DNA of 64,000 nt from Lachnospiraceae bacterium. GTDB taxonomy: Bacteria; Bacillota; Clostridia; Lachnospirales; Lachnospiraceae. The translations under genes and the position numbers were made by a program. Under the pieces are notes generated by a model. It did no database searches, had not been told where the DNA came from, and worked only from the letters and a program-made list of their open reading frames with translations. The DNA lies in the NCBI GenBank assembly GCA_014804695.1, contig JAAUZJ010000024.1, positions 64,105 through 128,104 of the forward strand. Reading direction: 5' to 3'. Every line of letters begins with the position of its first letter. The first letter of the stretch is position 1. Shown piece by piece: positions 35,482 to 45,236 of this stretch.

Positions 35482-37377
35482 TTATGCCCGTTCTTTATCG
35501 AGATTGAAATAATGATCATACCACTGCTGAAATATGAAGTATGGCCATATTATTTTAGAATAATTTGCTCCACTATCTTTTCCCTTATCTCCCTCTCTGA
35601 TATAAGACAAGACAAGCTTTCTGACATTATCTGCATTAAAAATCCCCTGACGCTTTAAAAAATCCATTTCAACATAGGATTCCAGCTGTTCCCGCAACTG
35701 ATTCCTAAGCCAGAAATCAACGGGTACGCCAAAGCCCTTTTTCGGTCTGTCCAAAAACGGCGCAGGAATATAGTCATATGCAATACTCTTTAAAATCTTC
35801 TTTTGATTTCCCTGATCATCCTTCATATTCTGCGGCAGCCGGAAGGAATATTCCATAACATTCTTATCTAAGATCGGGCAACGGCATTCCAGAGAATATT
35901 TCATAGATGCTCTGTCTACCTTGCACAGAATATCATTGGGCAGATAAGTATCCATATCCAGAAGCATCCTTCGTATATCCCATTCTTTCACCTGATATTT
36001 TGATTCAATCGGATAATAATAACTGATACCCTCATGCAATAATATTTGCCTTATGATTTCTATATAGCTATTTACACCAATCTGTGTCTTAATTTCCCGT
36101 TCCCTGCTGTCGGAAACCATTCGCTGGATCAAAGTCCGGTTCTGAAAACATCTCTTTCCAAACAAAGGCATTTTTCTAATATAATAGATCCATGCTCCTT
36201 CTAAATCTTTCTTTTGTGCCTGCTGTAATTTTGAATAAATATTATAGCCGCCAAAAAATTCATCTCCACCATCTCCGGATAGGACTACACTTACCTCGCT
36301 TTTCGCCAGCTTAGCAACTAACATTGTAGCTATCTGAGAGGAATCCGCGAACGGCTCGTCATAATAACGAGGAATATCTGCCAATAAGCTATACATATCT
36401 TCATCCGATATATATAGTTCTGTATGGTCTGTTCCCAGATATTCAGCTATTTTTCCGGCATAATCTGCCTCATTCAGCTCTTTCTGATTAAATCCGATAC
36501 AATACGTTTTGACCGCTCTACCCGTTAATTTCTGTGCAATAGCACAGATTAAACTGGAATCATAGCCACCGCTTAAAAAAGCGCCTACCGGAACATCCGC
36601 AATCATCCTTGCCTTAACGGCATCCTCCAGTTTTTCCTTTAACCCATTCTTTGCTATCTGAAAATCTGTTATCTTCTCTCCTGCATAATGGTGATATTGC
36701 TGGGAAATATCCCAATATTTCCATATTGCCAGTTCTCCATATCGGAACTTTAAAATACTTCCCGGGCAAAGCTTAAATACATTTTCAAATATACTATAAG
36801 GTGCCGGTACACACATATGGTGTAAGTAATTCCCCAGAATATCGACTGCAATCTCTTTTGAAAAGCCATCGATTTCCATAATTGGCTTTAACTCAGATGC
36901 AAAATATATATTATCATCTTTTCTATAATAATACAGCGGTTTCTTTCCTATTCTGTCACGTACCAGATACAAGCTGTCATCCGCCCTGTCCAAAAGTGCC
37001 AGCGCGAACATACCATTGAGCTTGTCTATACAGGATATTCCCCATTTCAAATACGCCGCAATAATTATTTCCGTATCACAATTTGATTGGAACGGATAAT
37101 CCGTCAATTCATTTTTCAAATCACGGTAATTATATATCTCACCATTAAATACTATCGTGACACGCCCATCTATTGAATGCATTGGCTGATGTCCGCTATT
37201 GGATAAATCAATGATCGACAGCCGCCGGTGACCAAATCCCACAGTATATGATTTATGCAATTCATATAATTCTTCACCATGATCATCCGGACCTCTATGT
37301 ACCATTGTGCTGTTCATCCTGATCAAATCATCAATATGTTCTGCTCTCTTTGAATAAAACCCACATATACCACACAT
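35482..37377 (-). CDS. asnB: Glutamine-dependent asparagine synthetase-like amidotransferase (631 aa)
   Basis: Two domains. The N-terminal class II glutaminase has Cys2 (MCGICGF), MVHRGPDDHG, HRRLSIIDLS and FNGEIYNYRDL. The C-terminal synthetase has the PP-loop GAFLSGGYDSSLICAIAQ and VVLSGDGGDEFFGGY. In glycan loci such proteins often amidate a sugar carboxyl group rather than aspartate. That is favoured here because asnA is present at 9516 and three related genes lie in the operon. It is about as similar in plan to the protein at 38691 as a recent paralog. Confidence 0.9.
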   Translation of the reverse strand: MCGICGFYSKRAEHIDDLIRMNSTMVHRGPDDHGEELYELHKSYTVGFGHRRLSIIDLSNSGHQPMHSIDGRVTIVFNGEIYNYRDLKNELTDYPFQSNCDTEIIIAAYLKWGISCIDKLNGMFALALLDRADDSLYLVRDRIGKKPLYYYRKDDNIYFASELKPIMEIDGFSKEIAVDILGNYLHHMCVPAPYSIFENVFKLCPGSILKFRYGELAIWKYWDISQQYHHYAGEKITDFQIAKNGLKEKLEDAVKARMIADVPVGAFLSGGYDSSLICAIAQKLTGRAVKTYCIGFNQKELNEADYAGKIAEYLGTDHTELYISDEDMYSLLADIPRYYDEPFADSSQIATMLVAKLAKSEVSVVLSGDGGDEFFGGYNIYSKLQQAQKKDLEGAWIYYIRKMPLFGKRCFQNRTLIQRMVSDSREREIKTQIGVNSYIEIIRQILLHEGISYYYPIESKYQVKEWDIRRMLLDMDTYLPNDILCKVDRASMKYSLECRCPILDKNVMEYSFRLPQNMKDDQGNQKKILKSIAYDYIPAPFLDRPKKGFGVPVDFWLRNQLREQLESYVEMDFLKRQGIFNADNVRKLVLSYIREGDKGKDSGANYSKIIWPYFIFQQWYDHYFNLDKERA

Positions 37378-37414
37378 AGCATTTACACTTTCCGCTCTGA
37401 CATCATTTCGCTAA

Positions 37415-38677
37415 TCATTTTCTATTCCAGTTCCTTATCACTTTCTGGTAATATTTCAAATATTTTTTATAAACTACATCAGGGGCTAATTTTTTGATTC
37501 TTTCAACAGCTTTTTCTGACATCATCTGCTTTTCTTCCTCACACATATTTAATGCCCTATCTACTGCCTGCAAATAGGATAAGGGATTATCTCTCTCACA
37601 CAGATATCCGCTGACTCCGTCATCAATCAATTGTTCAAAACTGGCCTTATTTGTTCCAATTACAATCCGCCCCATCGCCATTGCTTCAATACAGGCATTT
37701 GATAAATTTTCTATTCTGGAGGGTAACAGACAGACCTGCGCATTTTGAATCAGAGGATATAATTGTTCTCGTACCAGACAACCGACATAAAGAACCCTGT
37801 TCGAATGTTCCTTTGCCGCTTTCTTCACGAATTCATGCGCCTTAATTTTTCCTCCCTCTTCATCAAACATTTCTGAATCTGCTCCTGCAAGTACGATCAA
37901 TATATCTGAATGAGCATCCAATATTGTATGTGCCATTTGGGCAACAATATGCGTCCCTTTCAAATACTTTAAACTTCCATAATGGATGATATATCTTTTT
38001 TCTCTCAACAAAGCATCATAGACACTGTAATCCCAGTCTGCCCTGTTCAAAACAAACGGGCTTTCTATTACCACAGGCCGTATCCTCAGATTCTTCTTTG
38101 CAATTTCTGCTAAAAAATAACTGGGCGAAATTACATGTTTTGCCCTTTTTAGAGCAAAATACTCTAATCTGTGCCTCACTGACAGCTTATTATCTTCAAA
38201 TGATATATTTCCGTTCAGCTGATTTGCGCCGCCATTACACATATTCAAAAAACCTGAAATACGCACGACATACGGTATCCTTTTATCCGCAAACAATGAT
38301 AATGCTCCAAGATTACAAAAATGAACTATATCAATCCTTTTCTTCTTTTCTATTTTGTCGATTACTTTCCTGACTCTCCAGCTTTTATATAAATTCATAA
38401 AGAAACGTCTGATTTCATCTTTTTCTTCATTTGTTATAGACGCGCCGATTCCAGCTATCCGCTCAAATTTGTCCCATAAAGACTTTTCAACAAAGATCTC
38501 ATATAAATCAATATCCTTATCAAATATAATATTTTCCTTTTTGGTCGTTGCCAAAATAATCGATACGGTATGTCCGTTTTTTTTAAATATTCTGGCTAAA
38601 TTTGCGCTAAAACTAGCCAATCCGCCCGACGAATGATTGATCGCCGCCAACTCTGTCGTCACAATAACTATATGCAT
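37415..38677 (-). CDS. Family 4 glycosyltransferase (420 aa)
   Basis: GT-B family 4 enzyme. It begins MHIVIVTTELAAINHSSGGL, a glycogen-synthase-like loop. Donor-site stretches are IIHYGSLKYLKGTHIVAQM and PSRIENLSNACIEAMAMGRI, with the two glutamates of the E-x7-E motif. The ATG at 38677 is preferred to a TTG 17 codons earlier: GAGG lies six bases upstream and the choice avoids overlap with the AsnB-like gene before it. It stands between the two AsnB-like genes. Donor unknown. Confidence 0.87.
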   Translation of the reverse strand: MHIVIVTTELAAINHSSGGLASFSANLARIFKKNGHTVSIILATTKKENIIFDKDIDLYEIFVEKSLWDKFERIAGIGASITNEEKDEIRRFFMNLYKSWRVRKVIDKIEKKKRIDIVHFCNLGALSLFADKRIPYVVRISGFLNMCNGGANQLNGNISFEDNKLSVRHRLEYFALKRAKHVISPSYFLAEIAKKNLRIRPVVIESPFVLNRADWDYSVYDALLREKRYIIHYGSLKYLKGTHIVAQMAHTILDAHSDILIVLAGADSEMFDEEGGKIKAHEFVKKAAKEHSNRVLYVGCLVREQLYPLIQNAQVCLLPSRIENLSNACIEAMAMGRIVIGTNKASFEQLIDDGVSGYLCERDNPLSYLQAVDRALNMCEEEKQMMSEKAVERIKKLAPDVVYKKYLKYYQKVIRNWNRK

Positions 38678-38690
38678 TTTGACCTCACCG

Positions 38691-40571
38691 CTATTTTCTA
38701 TTTTTTTCATACCATTGTTGAAATACAAAATAAGACCAACATATTCTCGAAAAATTATGTCCGCTCCATTTTCCCTGATCGCCCGTATTAAAATAATCTA
38801 AAATAAATTTTTGCGTTGCTTCCGGATCAAAAATTCCCTGTTCCTTCAAATAGGCTTCCTCTGTCCAGTCTAACAGTTTCTCTCTCAATACCCCCCGCAG
38901 CCATTTATCCATTGGCACACAAAATCCTTTTTTAGGTCTTTGCATAATCTTTTCCGGTATATAATCATGCGTTATATCTTTTAAAATTTTCTTACTTTCT
39001 CCATCGACTTTAAAGCTAACTGGAAGCCTCAGGGAAAATTCCAGTATTTCTTTATCCAATAAAGGGCATCTGCACTCCAACGCATATTTCATGGACGCTC
39101 TGTCTACTTTTGTCAGAATATCTTCCGGCAAATAAGTATCCATATCCAATAACATTCTCGTAACATCATACCTCTTCTCACCGTATTTTGATTCAACTTC
39201 ATAATAATAATTATTTACCGGCTCATTCAATATCCTATTTACAACATCTATATAAGTTTTAATACCTGTCTGCGTCTTTGCTTCTTTATTGATATCATCG
39301 GAAGCGATTCTTTCCGCAATATTCATCTTTTCCCAAAACTGTAGTTCTTTTATGCCCGGCGCACTGCGTATACAATGTACAGCCTTTCCCCACAAAGCCT
39401 TCTTCTGCACCTTTTGCAAAATAGAATAAATTGGATATCCACCAAATAATTCATCGCCTCCATCACCTGATAATACAACCGAAACACTCCGTTTTGCTAA
39501 TTCAGAAACAATCATTGTTGGTATCTGTGAGGGATCTGCAAATGGCTCATCATAATATACTGGTATACTATCAAGCACCGAAAACATATCCTGTTCGGTA
39601 ATGTAAAGTTCTTCATGTTCCGCGCCAATATGATTTGCAACTTCCTTTGCGTACACTGCTTCATTTAATTCTTCTTCATAAAACCCTATGCTAAAAGTTT
39701 TAACAGGCTCCGATGACAATTCCTGTGCAACAGCACATACCAAAGAAGAATCGTAGCCTCCACTCAAAAATGCGCCAATCGGAACATCTGCAGAAAGTCT
39801 TCTTGAAACCGCATCCTTTAATAGCTTTTTTAATTCGTCTTTAGCCTCATCATAATCCTTTATCTGATTATCTTTTTCTTCTTTATATTTCCGGGCAATA
39901 TCCCAATATTTATATTGTTTCAGCTCACTTTCCCGAATTCTCAGAATGCTGCCGGATTCCAGTTTATAAGTGTTCTTATAAATAGTATCCGGTGCTGTAA
40001 TATATTGTCTGTATAAATATCTTCCGACAATATCTTTATTCACTTCCTGCTGAAAAAGAGGACATTCAACAATTGCCTTTAATTCCGAGCCGAACACGAT
40101 ATTGTTTTCGTCCTGTTTATAATAATACAAAGGTTTTTTCCCAATTCTATCCCTTATCAGATATATGGAATTATCATATCGGTCCAAAAGCGCGATTGCG
40201 AACATTCCATTTACCCTGTTCACAAAATCAATTCCCCATTTTAAATAGGCCGCAAGAATTACCTCTGTGTCACAGTCACTCTGGAATGGATAATCACGGA
40301 TTTCATCTTTCAACTCCCTGAAATTGTAAATTTCACCGTTAAAAATAACGCTGACTCTTTTATCTGCAGAATGCATCGGTTGATGTCCTTTTTCAGACAA
40401 ATCCATGATTGCCAGACGTCTTTGCGCAAATCCAACACACAGGTTTGTTCCCAATTGATATATTTCCTCACCATGATCATCCGGACCTCTATGCGCCAAC
40501 ACATTATTCATTTCAATCAAATCATTTATATTCAAATTTTTATTTGAAATGAATCCGCATATTCCGCACAT
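38691..40571 (-). CDS. asnB: Glutamine-dependent asparagine synthetase-like amidotransferase, second copy (626 aa)
   Basis: Same two-domain plan as the protein at 35482: Cys2 glutaminase (MCGICGFIS, LAHRGPDDHG, FNGEIYNFREL) and PP-loop synthetase (GAFLSGGYDSSLVCAVAQ, VVLSGDGGDELFGGY). The two proteins align along their length, which points to duplication within or before this operon. All active-site stretches are kept in both. The likely role is amidation of carboxyl groups in the glycan; a true asparagine synthetase cannot be excluded. Confidence 0.9.
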   Translation of the reverse strand: MCGICGFISNKNLNINDLIEMNNVLAHRGPDDHGEEIYQLGTNLCVGFAQRRLAIMDLSEKGHQPMHSADKRVSVIFNGEIYNFRELKDEIRDYPFQSDCDTEVILAAYLKWGIDFVNRVNGMFAIALLDRYDNSIYLIRDRIGKKPLYYYKQDENNIVFGSELKAIVECPLFQQEVNKDIVGRYLYRQYITAPDTIYKNTYKLESGSILRIRESELKQYKYWDIARKYKEEKDNQIKDYDEAKDELKKLLKDAVSRRLSADVPIGAFLSGGYDSSLVCAVAQELSSEPVKTFSIGFYEEELNEAVYAKEVANHIGAEHEELYITEQDMFSVLDSIPVYYDEPFADPSQIPTMIVSELAKRSVSVVLSGDGGDELFGGYPIYSILQKVQKKALWGKAVHCIRSAPGIKELQFWEKMNIAERIASDDINKEAKTQTGIKTYIDVVNRILNEPVNNYYYEVESKYGEKRYDVTRMLLDMDTYLPEDILTKVDRASMKYALECRCPLLDKEILEFSLRLPVSFKVDGESKKILKDITHDYIPEKIMQRPKKGFCVPMDKWLRGVLREKLLDWTEEAYLKEQGIFDPEATQKFILDYFNTGDQGKWSGHNFSRICWSYFVFQQWYEKNRK

Positions 40572-40594
40572 ATGACCGGCTCCTTACCAGAAAA

Positions 40595-41716
40595 TTATGA
40601 TCTACTGCTCAAATAAATCTCTTCCAATTTTTTTATTTCATATCTAATATCATATCCTGCACTTCGTATCTGCTCATCAACTTTCGTTCGCACATATCCA
40701 TCTCCATGATCCAGAATTGCATTGACCCATTGGGACTTATCTAAAGCAAGGAACTGTATATTATCTGTTATTCCGACTTCTTTTGTAATTCGGTCGCTGC
40801 ATAAACATTTCAATCCGGCCGCCTGCGCCTCCACCAGTGCATTAGGAAGCCCCTCAAAAAGAGTTGGGAAAGCAAATAAATCCATCGCCTGCAAATAATC
40901 TTCAACGTTATCTACAGCCCCAGCAAAGATAACTTTATTTTCCATACCATACTGCATGACCTGATTCCGTATTTCCTCTTCCAAATATCCGTCCCCTATT
41001 AACAGCAACACCGCGTCTTTATCATTTTTCTGTACTTCATAAAAGCAATCAACTAAAAACTTATGATTCTTTTGATATGCCATTCTGCCTACATTTCCAA
41101 TGACATATTTATCAGATACATTTAGTTTATTGCGAAGATTATTTCTCTTTTCTTCATCATATGTATATCTGCTGATATCCAACGCATTGTGAAGAATCAT
41201 AATTTTTTTTCTTGGAATCTGCGGTCCAAATAAAAAGTCTGCAGCCATATGTGAACACGCCATGAAATGTGTTGCTGTTTTTTCTGAAAATTCTTCCTTG
41301 CACTTTTCGTGTATAGCAGCCTCTCTTTCTCTTTGTACATCATCATTGACATCCACAAAAGTATTTCTGGCATGCACGAGAATCATCTTAACGCCGGCTT
41401 CCTTCGCCGCCTGTTCCGCTTCAAAGCTTTTCCACCAGTTCGTATTTAAATGAACAACATCGTAATCATCCTCTAATATCTTCCGGAATTCTTTACGGAA
41501 TTGTTCCGGATTCTGCTCAGCATAACAGGAAATATAATGTACTTTACAGCCTTGGTCGATAATATCCTGTTCAAAATCCAGTTTCGTGCAGGTAGCAAAA
41601 TCAAATTGGAACCTATCATGGTCTATAAACTTCCAGAATTTCATGGCACTTCTGGTAACTCCTCCATTTGTATTACGAATCGGGAAATGCAGGATTTTTA
41701 TTTTTCCATTTTCCAT
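40595..41716 (-). CDS. Family 4 glycosyltransferase (373 aa)
   Basis: GT-B family 4 enzyme: ILHFPIRNTNGGVTRSAMKF near the start, YVIGNVGRMAYQKNHKFLVD and FPTLFEGLPNALVEAQAAGL, the E-x7-E motif of the donor site. This resembles EpsF/CapM-like transferases. The ATG at 41716 is preferred to one five codons earlier because GAGGAG lies seven bases before it. It is followed after 23 bases by the AsnB-like gene. Confidence 0.88.
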   Translation of the reverse strand: MENGKIKILHFPIRNTNGGVTRSAMKFWKFIDHDRFQFDFATCTKLDFEQDIIDQGCKVHYISCYAEQNPEQFRKEFRKILEDDYDVVHLNTNWWKSFEAEQAAKEAGVKMILVHARNTFVDVNDDVQREREAAIHEKCKEEFSEKTATHFMACSHMAADFLFGPQIPRKKIMILHNALDISRYTYDEEKRNNLRNKLNVSDKYVIGNVGRMAYQKNHKFLVDCFYEVQKNDKDAVLLLIGDGYLEEEIRNQVMQYGMENKVIFAGAVDNVEDYLQAMDLFAFPTLFEGLPNALVEAQAAGLKCLCSDRITKEVGITDNIQFLALDKSQWVNAILDHGDGYVRTKVDEQIRSAGYDIRYEIKKLEEIYLSSRS

Positions 41717-41759
41717 AAAAGAACTCCTCATCTTTCATTCTTAAATTAATCTTAATTGC

Positions 41760-42986
41760 TCAATTCTTTTTTTCAGCAATACCTTCTATCAAATCCACCA
41801 CTCTGCCGCTTGCCATGCCATCCTCGAACATCCCCAGCATTTCCATAAACTTTTTTAAATCCGATTCATACTGCGTCTGGTCAAACATTTCAATATGCCT
41901 TTCCAAGCCTTCCATATCATAGGCAACCGGAAAAGGCAGTTCTTTTAATCGGAACACCAACTCTCCCCGATCCTTTACATATTCCTCTTCATCCTCTACG
42001 AAAAGGAATCCAGGCTGCATCATAATGGCACTTTCAAATATAGAGCTGGAATAATCTGTCAAAAATACATCACTCGCCGCTATCAGTTCATTCATATCCG
42101 CATAATGGCTTACATCAATCACACGGCCGTTCTTTTCTTTTTCGATTATACTATGGCTTTCCTCTGCGACCTGAGGATGTAGTCGAAGAAATACATACCA
42201 TGTCCCGCCAAATCTACGCTCCAGGGCATCTATCAGTTTTTCAAAATTCAAAGAACCTATATCTGCATTGACACTTCGTCTTCCACTTTGGCTTCCACCT
42301 CTAAAGGTAGGGGCATATAAAATAATGGAAACATCCTGTGGCAGGTCATATTTCTCTCTATATTTCCTGTGCATCTGATCTTTCCCATAAAAGAGCACAT
42401 CACATCTTGGAACTCCTGTCTGTAACATTGCTCCATAATACAGCAGGCCATCCGGCCACATTTTATTGCTCCATTCATTACCGGACAGCACATAGTCAAT
42501 CAGTCCTGAATCATATTCACTGACAATACGAGCCATACGCGGCAAGCGACTTCCTCTCTGTTTTCCGATTGGCTTGAGTCCTACGATTGCATGCCATGTC
42601 TGGATATATATGGTATTATGCCTTTTTCTGGTCCCGTAATCTGTTCTTGTATTTCCGATCCAGAAAGCGGCAGTAGAAAGATGATATGCCCTTTTCCACA
42701 AAGTATTCCTGACAGTTTTGATATAAGCGGGAAATTCTTTTTCCGGATCATCTGCCAGCCAGATAATTTCGTACTTTTCTTTTCCGCCCCTATTTCTTTT
42801 TATAATTTCCTCTGCAATATATTTCGGGCTGTCACCATACCCACCCTTTCCTTCCAATGTCCACATGACTATTTTATGTGTATTTATAGGAAAAACGCGG
42901 CATATATAAAAAGGCAGACTATGAAAAAAAGCTTTCAGTTTTCTTTTATAGATGTACCACTCTTCTTGAAATTCTTGCTTCTTCAT
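41760..42986 (-). CDS. CDP-glycerol glycerophosphotransferase family protein (408 aa)
   Basis: A TagB/TagF-like transferase of normal length. Visible motifs are KIVMWTLEGKGGYGDSPKYI near the start, TIYIQTWHAIVGLKPIGKQ, ILYAPTFRGG, FLRLHPQ and the nucleotide-site LTDYSSSIFESAIMMQPGF. It should pass a polyol phosphate from a CDP donor. The CDP donor could be made by the TagD-like protein encoded two genes upstream at 44023. Its ATG overlaps the upstream gene by four bases. Confidence 0.9.
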   Translation of the reverse strand: MKKQEFQEEWYIYKRKLKAFFHSLPFYICRVFPINTHKIVMWTLEGKGGYGDSPKYIAEEIIKRNRGGKEKYEIIWLADDPEKEFPAYIKTVRNTLWKRAYHLSTAAFWIGNTRTDYGTRKRHNTIYIQTWHAIVGLKPIGKQRGSRLPRMARIVSEYDSGLIDYVLSGNEWSNKMWPDGLLYYGAMLQTGVPRCDVLFYGKDQMHRKYREKYDLPQDVSIILYAPTFRGGSQSGRRSVNADIGSLNFEKLIDALERRFGGTWYVFLRLHPQVAEESHSIIEKEKNGRVIDVSHYADMNELIAASDVFLTDYSSSIFESAIMMQPGFLFVEDEEEYVKDRGELVFRLKELPFPVAYDMEGLERHIEMFDQTQYESDLKKFMEMLGMFEDGMASGRVVDLIEGIAEKKN

Positions 42987-44026
42987 GATTCATCCAACAG
43001 ATTTAAAAATCTCTCCAAACTAAATAATAACAATTTCTGCTCCCCCGATAAGCCATTTACACATCCTGACAGAAATTCCTCTCTCTTTGGACCTTCCCAG
43101 TCTTTCATCCATTCCTCTGCCGGCCGTGACATCCCTAATTTTTCAGGAACAGGCAACATTGGGTATTTTTTACGGAACAATTCACGAAGCAGATATTTGC
43201 TCTCGCCTGCCCTTACCCTGTTTAAGTCAAGCGGATCGGCCATTCTTAATTTCTCATAAGGATCAAGATAGGACAGTCCAGCCAATTTACAGGCGTTTGT
43301 ATATGCCGCTGAAGAAGATTCCGCATATATGTCTTTCATAAATTTTATGAAATCAATTCCCGTATCCCCTATACGATAACGGTCATAAACCTCTTTTACA
43401 TCTCCCGGGGTTTTCAAGACTCTGTCCGGAGATAAAAAAGTAAATCGTTCTACCCATCCATCATAATCCCAATCCCTGGAAAGTAATTTATCCATACCGC
43501 CAAATTCCGTATCCGCACAATTCCCATAGATAACAAACTTTGCGCCATCTTCTTTAATTTTTCTTGCCATTACATAGGCCTGTGGTTCATTTGGAATAAA
43601 CGGCGAGCCATTACGCTGCATAAGAGCATCCATTGTATCCAAATAGTCATCCCATGTGACATCTACGATAACATGCTCTAATCCATTGATCCTGCAGTAT
43701 TCAGCTGCCCGCTCTGTTTCATCGATTGCACTTTTTGCTACACATCTTGCAGTATAGGCTTTTGTTCCTTTTGGCATATACGAAGCCAGAATAGCCGAGT
43801 CCATTCCTCCGCTCAAAAAAATAGCAGCATTTGATAAATCCACTTCTTCCAGTATTTTCTTTATGTATTCATCTATATCGTCAGCACTCTTGCATGGAAA
43901 TTTATCTTCCACCGGTATCTGATTGTGATCGTCATGATTTACACCTTCTTTGAACACAATCTCAGGATCTGCTACATATCTGAAACAAAGATATGAACTC
44001 ATGCAATAATTTTTATCAACTTTCAT
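42983..44026 (-). CDS. Stand-alone asparagine-synthetase-type PP-loop protein without glutaminase (347 aa)
   Basis: Matches only the synthetase half of AsnB: AAIFLSGGMDSAILASYM is the PP-loop and FVIYGNCADTEFGGMDKLL is the second ATP-site stretch. The glutaminase domain with its N-terminal cysteine is absent. It must use free ammonia, borrow ammonia from another protein, or do a different adenylation. ATG overlaps both link it to its neighbours: 4 bases with the TagD-like gene upstream and 4 with the CDP-glycerol transferase downstream. Substrate unknown. Confidence 0.83.
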   Translation of the reverse strand: MKVDKNYCMSSYLCFRYVADPEIVFKEGVNHDDHNQIPVEDKFPCKSADDIDEYIKKILEEVDLSNAAIFLSGGMDSAILASYMPKGTKAYTARCVAKSAIDETERAAEYCRINGLEHVIVDVTWDDYLDTMDALMQRNGSPFIPNEPQAYVMARKIKEDGAKFVIYGNCADTEFGGMDKLLSRDWDYDGWVERFTFLSPDRVLKTPGDVKEVYDRYRIGDTGIDFIKFMKDIYAESSSAAYTNACKLAGLSYLDPYEKLRMADPLDLNRVRAGESKYLLRELFRKKYPMLPVPEKLGMSRPAEEWMKDWEGPKREEFLSGCVNGLSGEQKLLLFSLERFLNLLDES

Positions 44027-44445
44027 CTATGGCCACCTACCTTTTCCGTAATTTCTGTTGATGAAATTCCCTCTGTATATGGAAAATAGCAAACATCAAC
44101 ACCCATTTCCTTTAATTTTTCCTCATATATCTTGTAATTATCTTTCTTTTTCGCATCACTACCCTTAAAAAGGACATCATAATGGAGCTGGTTCCACGCT
44201 GCAAGCTTATCCACATCTTTTTCCGGAACAACCTGATCTACATATTTAATGCTCTCTATAATTCTCGCCCTCTGTGAGAATGGAATCGCCGGAAAAAAGC
44301 CCTTCAACTCATAAGTAAGCTCATCCGTGCTTACTCCCACAATTAAAAAATCACATTTCTCTTTTGCACGCTGTAAAATATTCAGATGTCCAATGTGAAA
44401 TAAGTCAAAAACACCTGTCGTATATCCCACCTTATATGTTTTCAT
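44023..44445 (-). CDS. TagD-like glycerol-3-phosphate cytidylyltransferase (140 aa)
   Basis: A single-domain cytidylyltransferase of typical TagD length. Motifs are GYTTGVFDLFHIGHLN (HxGH), IESIKYVDQV and YFPYTEGISSTEI, the ISST element of the family. It should make CDP-glycerol or a CDP-activated relative, the donor for the CDP-glycerol-type transferases of the operon. The ATG at 44445 is preferred since GAGGAG lies eight bases ahead. A longer in-frame ATG at 44472 would leave almost no ribosome site. Confidence 0.9.
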   Translation of the reverse strand: MKTYKVGYTTGVFDLFHIGHLNILQRAKEKCDFLIVGVSTDELTYELKGFFPAIPFSQRARIIESIKYVDQVVPEKDVDKLAAWNQLHYDVLFKGSDAKKKDNYKIYEEKLKEMGVDVCYFPYTEGISSTEITEKVGGHR

Positions 44446-44495
44446 ATAGAATTCCTCCTCATAAGCCGCCATACCGCTAAAAATACCTTTTCACT

Positions 44496-45236
44496 TTACG
44501 ATAAATACACCTCTGGCTCATTTAAAAATACATCCGTAATTCCATAGCATTCCAGCTGTCCTAAATCCAACTTTTTCCCGGTAGGCAATTCAGGATATAA
44601 ATGCCCTGAAAACCACGCCCGCACCGTCTGACCTTTTAACTCGTTCCTGGACATATCCATTCTTTTCCAAAACGGATGTAATGCCACAGATACATCCTCA
44701 CCGTCAAACGCTCCATTTTTTTTATAGAAACAATCCGATACATTTGTATCCAATACACCGACAGATACAGCCGATTCTCGTTTCCTGATCCGCTCTAATG
44801 ATCTTACATAAAAAGACGAAAATATAACTTCTTTTAGCAGACATCTTTGTCCAATTAAATCAAGTATTTTATCTTCCATACCTTCATAAGGAATTATACT
44901 ATTCTTCAATTCGATATTCAGCAACATTCCCTGTGCCATCTTATCCCGAAGGAAGTCTAAAACTTCCTGAATGGAAGGAATTTTCTCTTTTTTTTCTTCA
45001 CCGGCATCTATTATCAACTGTCTGAGTTGCCGATAAGTAAAATCCTTCACATAGCCAATACCATCTGTTGTCCTATCCACACGTTCATCATGTATTACGA
45101 CAATTTCTCCATCTTTCGTCATCTGGATATCTAACTCTATTCCCGTTAATCCCGGAATTTCCACTGCCTTTGAGAAAGCTGTCATCGTATTCTCCGGAAA
45201 GCTTTGACTACAGCCCCTGTGTGCCCATATTTTCAT
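44496..45236 (-). CDS. Glycerophosphodiester phosphodiesterase (246 aa)
   Basis: A cytoplasmic GDPD/UgpQ-like enzyme without signal peptide. Active-site stretches are WAHRGCSQSFPENT (His, Arg, Glu), GIELDIQMTKDG (Glu, Asp) and IVVIHDE (His). It hydrolyses glycerophosphodiesters to glycerol 3-phosphate and an alcohol. In this operon it could feed glycerol 3-phosphate to TagD-like enzymes or trim the polymer. The ATG overlaps the stop of the cytidylyltransferase-oxidoreductase gene by four bases. Confidence 0.92.
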   Translation of the reverse strand: MKIWAHRGCSQSFPENTMTAFSKAVEIPGLTGIELDIQMTKDGEIVVIHDERVDRTTDGIGYVKDFTYRQLRQLIIDAGEEKKEKIPSIQEVLDFLRDKMAQGMLLNIELKNSIIPYEGMEDKILDLIGQRCLLKEVIFSSFYVRSLERIRKRESAVSVGVLDTNVSDCFYKKNGAFDGEDVSVALHPFWKRMDMSRNELKGQTVRAWFSGHLYPELPTGKKLDLGQLECYGITDVFLNEPEVYLS

